Assembly: GCA_947453875.1 (NCBI GenBank) | Contig: CANGIH010000117.1 | Location: 1 to 7,254 of the forward strand | Direction: 5' to 3' | DNA from: Planctomycetaceae bacterium | Lineage (GTDB): Bacteria > Planctomycetota > Planctomycetia > Pirellulales > UBA1268 | Length of the DNA: 7,254 bases | In this document: positions 6,400 through 7,254 of the stretch, piece by piece | How positions within the stretch are numbered: the stretch's first letter is position 1 | Layout: every line of letters starts with the position of its first letter | Notes under the pieces: generated by a model | Database searches by the model: none | What the model saw: only the letters and a program-made list of their open reading frames with translations | What the model was told of the DNA's origin: nothing | Translations under genes and position numbers: made by a program

Positions 6400-6401
6400 G
6401 C

Positions 6402-7254
6402 TCAGGTGGCGGCTGCCGGAGGACTCCCCGCCGGGGGGCCGCCATGCGGCTTCCCGGGGGCGTGACCACGCGGGCCGAACGCCAGCACCGTCGCCGCCCC
6501 GGCAGCAACGACCAGAAGGCCGGCGAGAAAGAACGGACTCACCGAATCGGGGTTCGTCTCCGCCAGAGCGAGCGTCGTGAAGGTGTTGATCACCGGAGCA
6601 CAGCCGAACACGACCGGCATCACCGTGAACGGCTTCCCGCCGCAGGCGAAGGCGAGGATCGTGCCGAGGGCGCCGAGGGCACCGAGCGATCCGGCGCCCA
6701 GGCTCCAGAGCAGGCCGGTGACATCCCACGATCCCTTGTCGCCGGTCGGCCCGAGAAGGGCCAGGGGGACGATGACCGCGATGAGGAAGTAGGAGATGCC
6801 GATGCAGATCAGCGGCCGCAGTCGACTCCCCCCCATCGCCGCCTGCCCCTTGTGGAGCACCGGGCCATAGACTCCCCAGGAGAGCATCGCCATCGCCGCG
6901 GAGAGGAGAACACCGAGCACCTTCTCCGCCCGCTGCTCCACCTGCGGAACCAGCTGCGATACCGCCGCACCGGCTGCGTCTGCCGCCGCCTTGACTGCCG
7001 GTGCCGGGTGGGGTGCGGCCTGCGGCTTGAAGATGAGAACGGTGGCAGCCCCGGTGACAACGAGGATCAACCCGGCAAGGAACGGGGCCTTGAGCTGATC
7101 GAACGACTTGGTCAGCGTCGCGGTGAACAGCGTGTTGACCACCGGCGCGCCACCGAAAACCAGTGGCATCACGTAGATCGCCTGGCCACCGAAGACCCGC
7201 AGGGCAAGGATCACCCCCAACGCCCCGAGGGCGCCCGCCACACCGGCAATGAGG
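6402..7254 (-). CDS. EamA/DMT-like multi-helix membrane protein, 5' end beyond the window
   Basis: The frame has its stop at 6402 and runs off the right edge, so 283 C-terminal residues are seen and the start is missing. The internal GTG at 7241 should not be taken as the start: the residues before it (LIAG) continue a hydrophobic helix. Counting from the edge, three helices lie at about 1-75, then an Ala/Pro-rich soluble linker (about 78-112), then five helices to about residue 260 and a Pro/Gly-rich tail. The two halves are related: FGGQAIYVMPLVFGGAPVVNT is echoed by CGGKPFTVMPVVFGCAPVINT. Two five-helix halves are the plan of the drug/metabolite transporter (EamA) superfamily, so a ten-helix inner-membrane transporter is inferred; the substrate is unknown. 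SWGVYGPVLHKGQ (about 125-137) looks like a conserved motif but I cannot tie it to a function. It converges on queE with no evident link to queuosine. Confidence 0.72.
   Translation of the reverse strand, partial: LIAGVAGALGALGVILALRVFGGQAIYVMPLVFGGAPVVNTLFTATLTKSFDQLKAPFLAGLILVVTGAATVLIFKPQAAPHPAPAVKAAADAAGAAVSQLVPQVEQRAEKVLGVLLSAAMAMLSWGVYGPVLHKGQAAMGGSRLRPLICIGISYFLIAVIVPLALLGPTGDKGSWDVTGLLWSLGAGSLGALGALGTILAFACGGKPFTVMPVVFGCAPVINTFTTLALAETNPDSVSPFFLAGLLVVAAGAATVLAFGPRGHAPGKPHGGPPAGSPPAAAT
6471..6713 (-). repeat. Second copy of an internal protein repeat in the membrane protein (first copy 7023-7253)
   Basis: The encoded segment starting LLWSLGAGSLGALGALG aligns with the segment at 7023-7253 starting LIAGVAGALGALG. 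Shared elements in order are GALGALG, GG, VMP.VFG.APV.NT, PF.LAGL.VV..GAATVL and a closing Pro. This is an ancient half-to-half duplication visible at protein level, typical of DMT-type carriers, and not a nucleotide repeat. Confidence 0.65.

Noticed and set aside
5502..6465. Plus-strand frames 5502-6104 and 5728-6465 overlapping queE.
   Set aside because: Both are shadows of queE; the QueE motifs are all in the 5624 frame.
1..7254. CRISPR arrays, tRNA/rRNA genes, insertion sequences or phage-like defence genes.
   Set aside because: No spaced direct repeats, no tRNA cloverleaf and no transposase or terminal inverted repeats were seen; all sizeable space is taken by the seven metabolic or membrane genes.

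Overview
The window is GC-rich (roughly two thirds G+C by eye) and densely coded bacterial DNA. It holds seven protein genes and no RNA gene, insertion sequence or CRISPR array that I can recognise. The fusion of a DUF116-like domain to a polyprenyl synthetase, the small single-domain QueF, the stand-alone TIM-barrel 'sugar isomerase' and the ten-helix transporter-like protein resemble what I recall from Planctomycetota. That assignment is from memory of these families and is tentative.

Layout. Positions 5-4880 are a run of four minus-strand genes, transcribed right to left: queF (4470-4880), a xylose-isomerase-like TIM-barrel protein (3353-4369), a HemN/HemW-like radical SAM protein (2062-3339) and a two-part DUF116-like/polyprenyl diphosphate synthase (5-1879). 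The TIM-barrel and radical SAM genes are 13 bp apart, and the ribosome-binding site of the second overlaps the stop of the first, so they look translationally coupled. Gaps of 97-182 bp separate the other minus-strand genes. Positions 4879-6343 are a plus-strand pair, queC-queE, 7 bp apart. Converging on queE from the right edge is the 3' part of a minus-strand multi-helix membrane protein (6402 to past 7254).

How the genes work together. QueE, QueC and QueF are three of the four enzymes specific to preQ1 synthesis: QueE makes 7-carboxy-7-deazaguanine (CDG), QueC converts CDG to preQ0, and QueF reduces preQ0 to preQ1, the base that is later inserted into tRNA as the queuosine precursor. QueD and the later genes (tgt, queA, queG) are not in the window. 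queF and queC are divergent, and their best-supported start codons share one CATG palindrome, leaving no intergenic control region.

The left half is less clear. A long-chain-type prenyl synthase with an uncharacterised cysteine-bearing N-terminal domain lies next to a radical SAM enzyme of the HemN/HemW family that lacks the extra cysteine of true HemN. A shared role in isoprenoid, quinone or heme chemistry is possible but not shown by the sequence.
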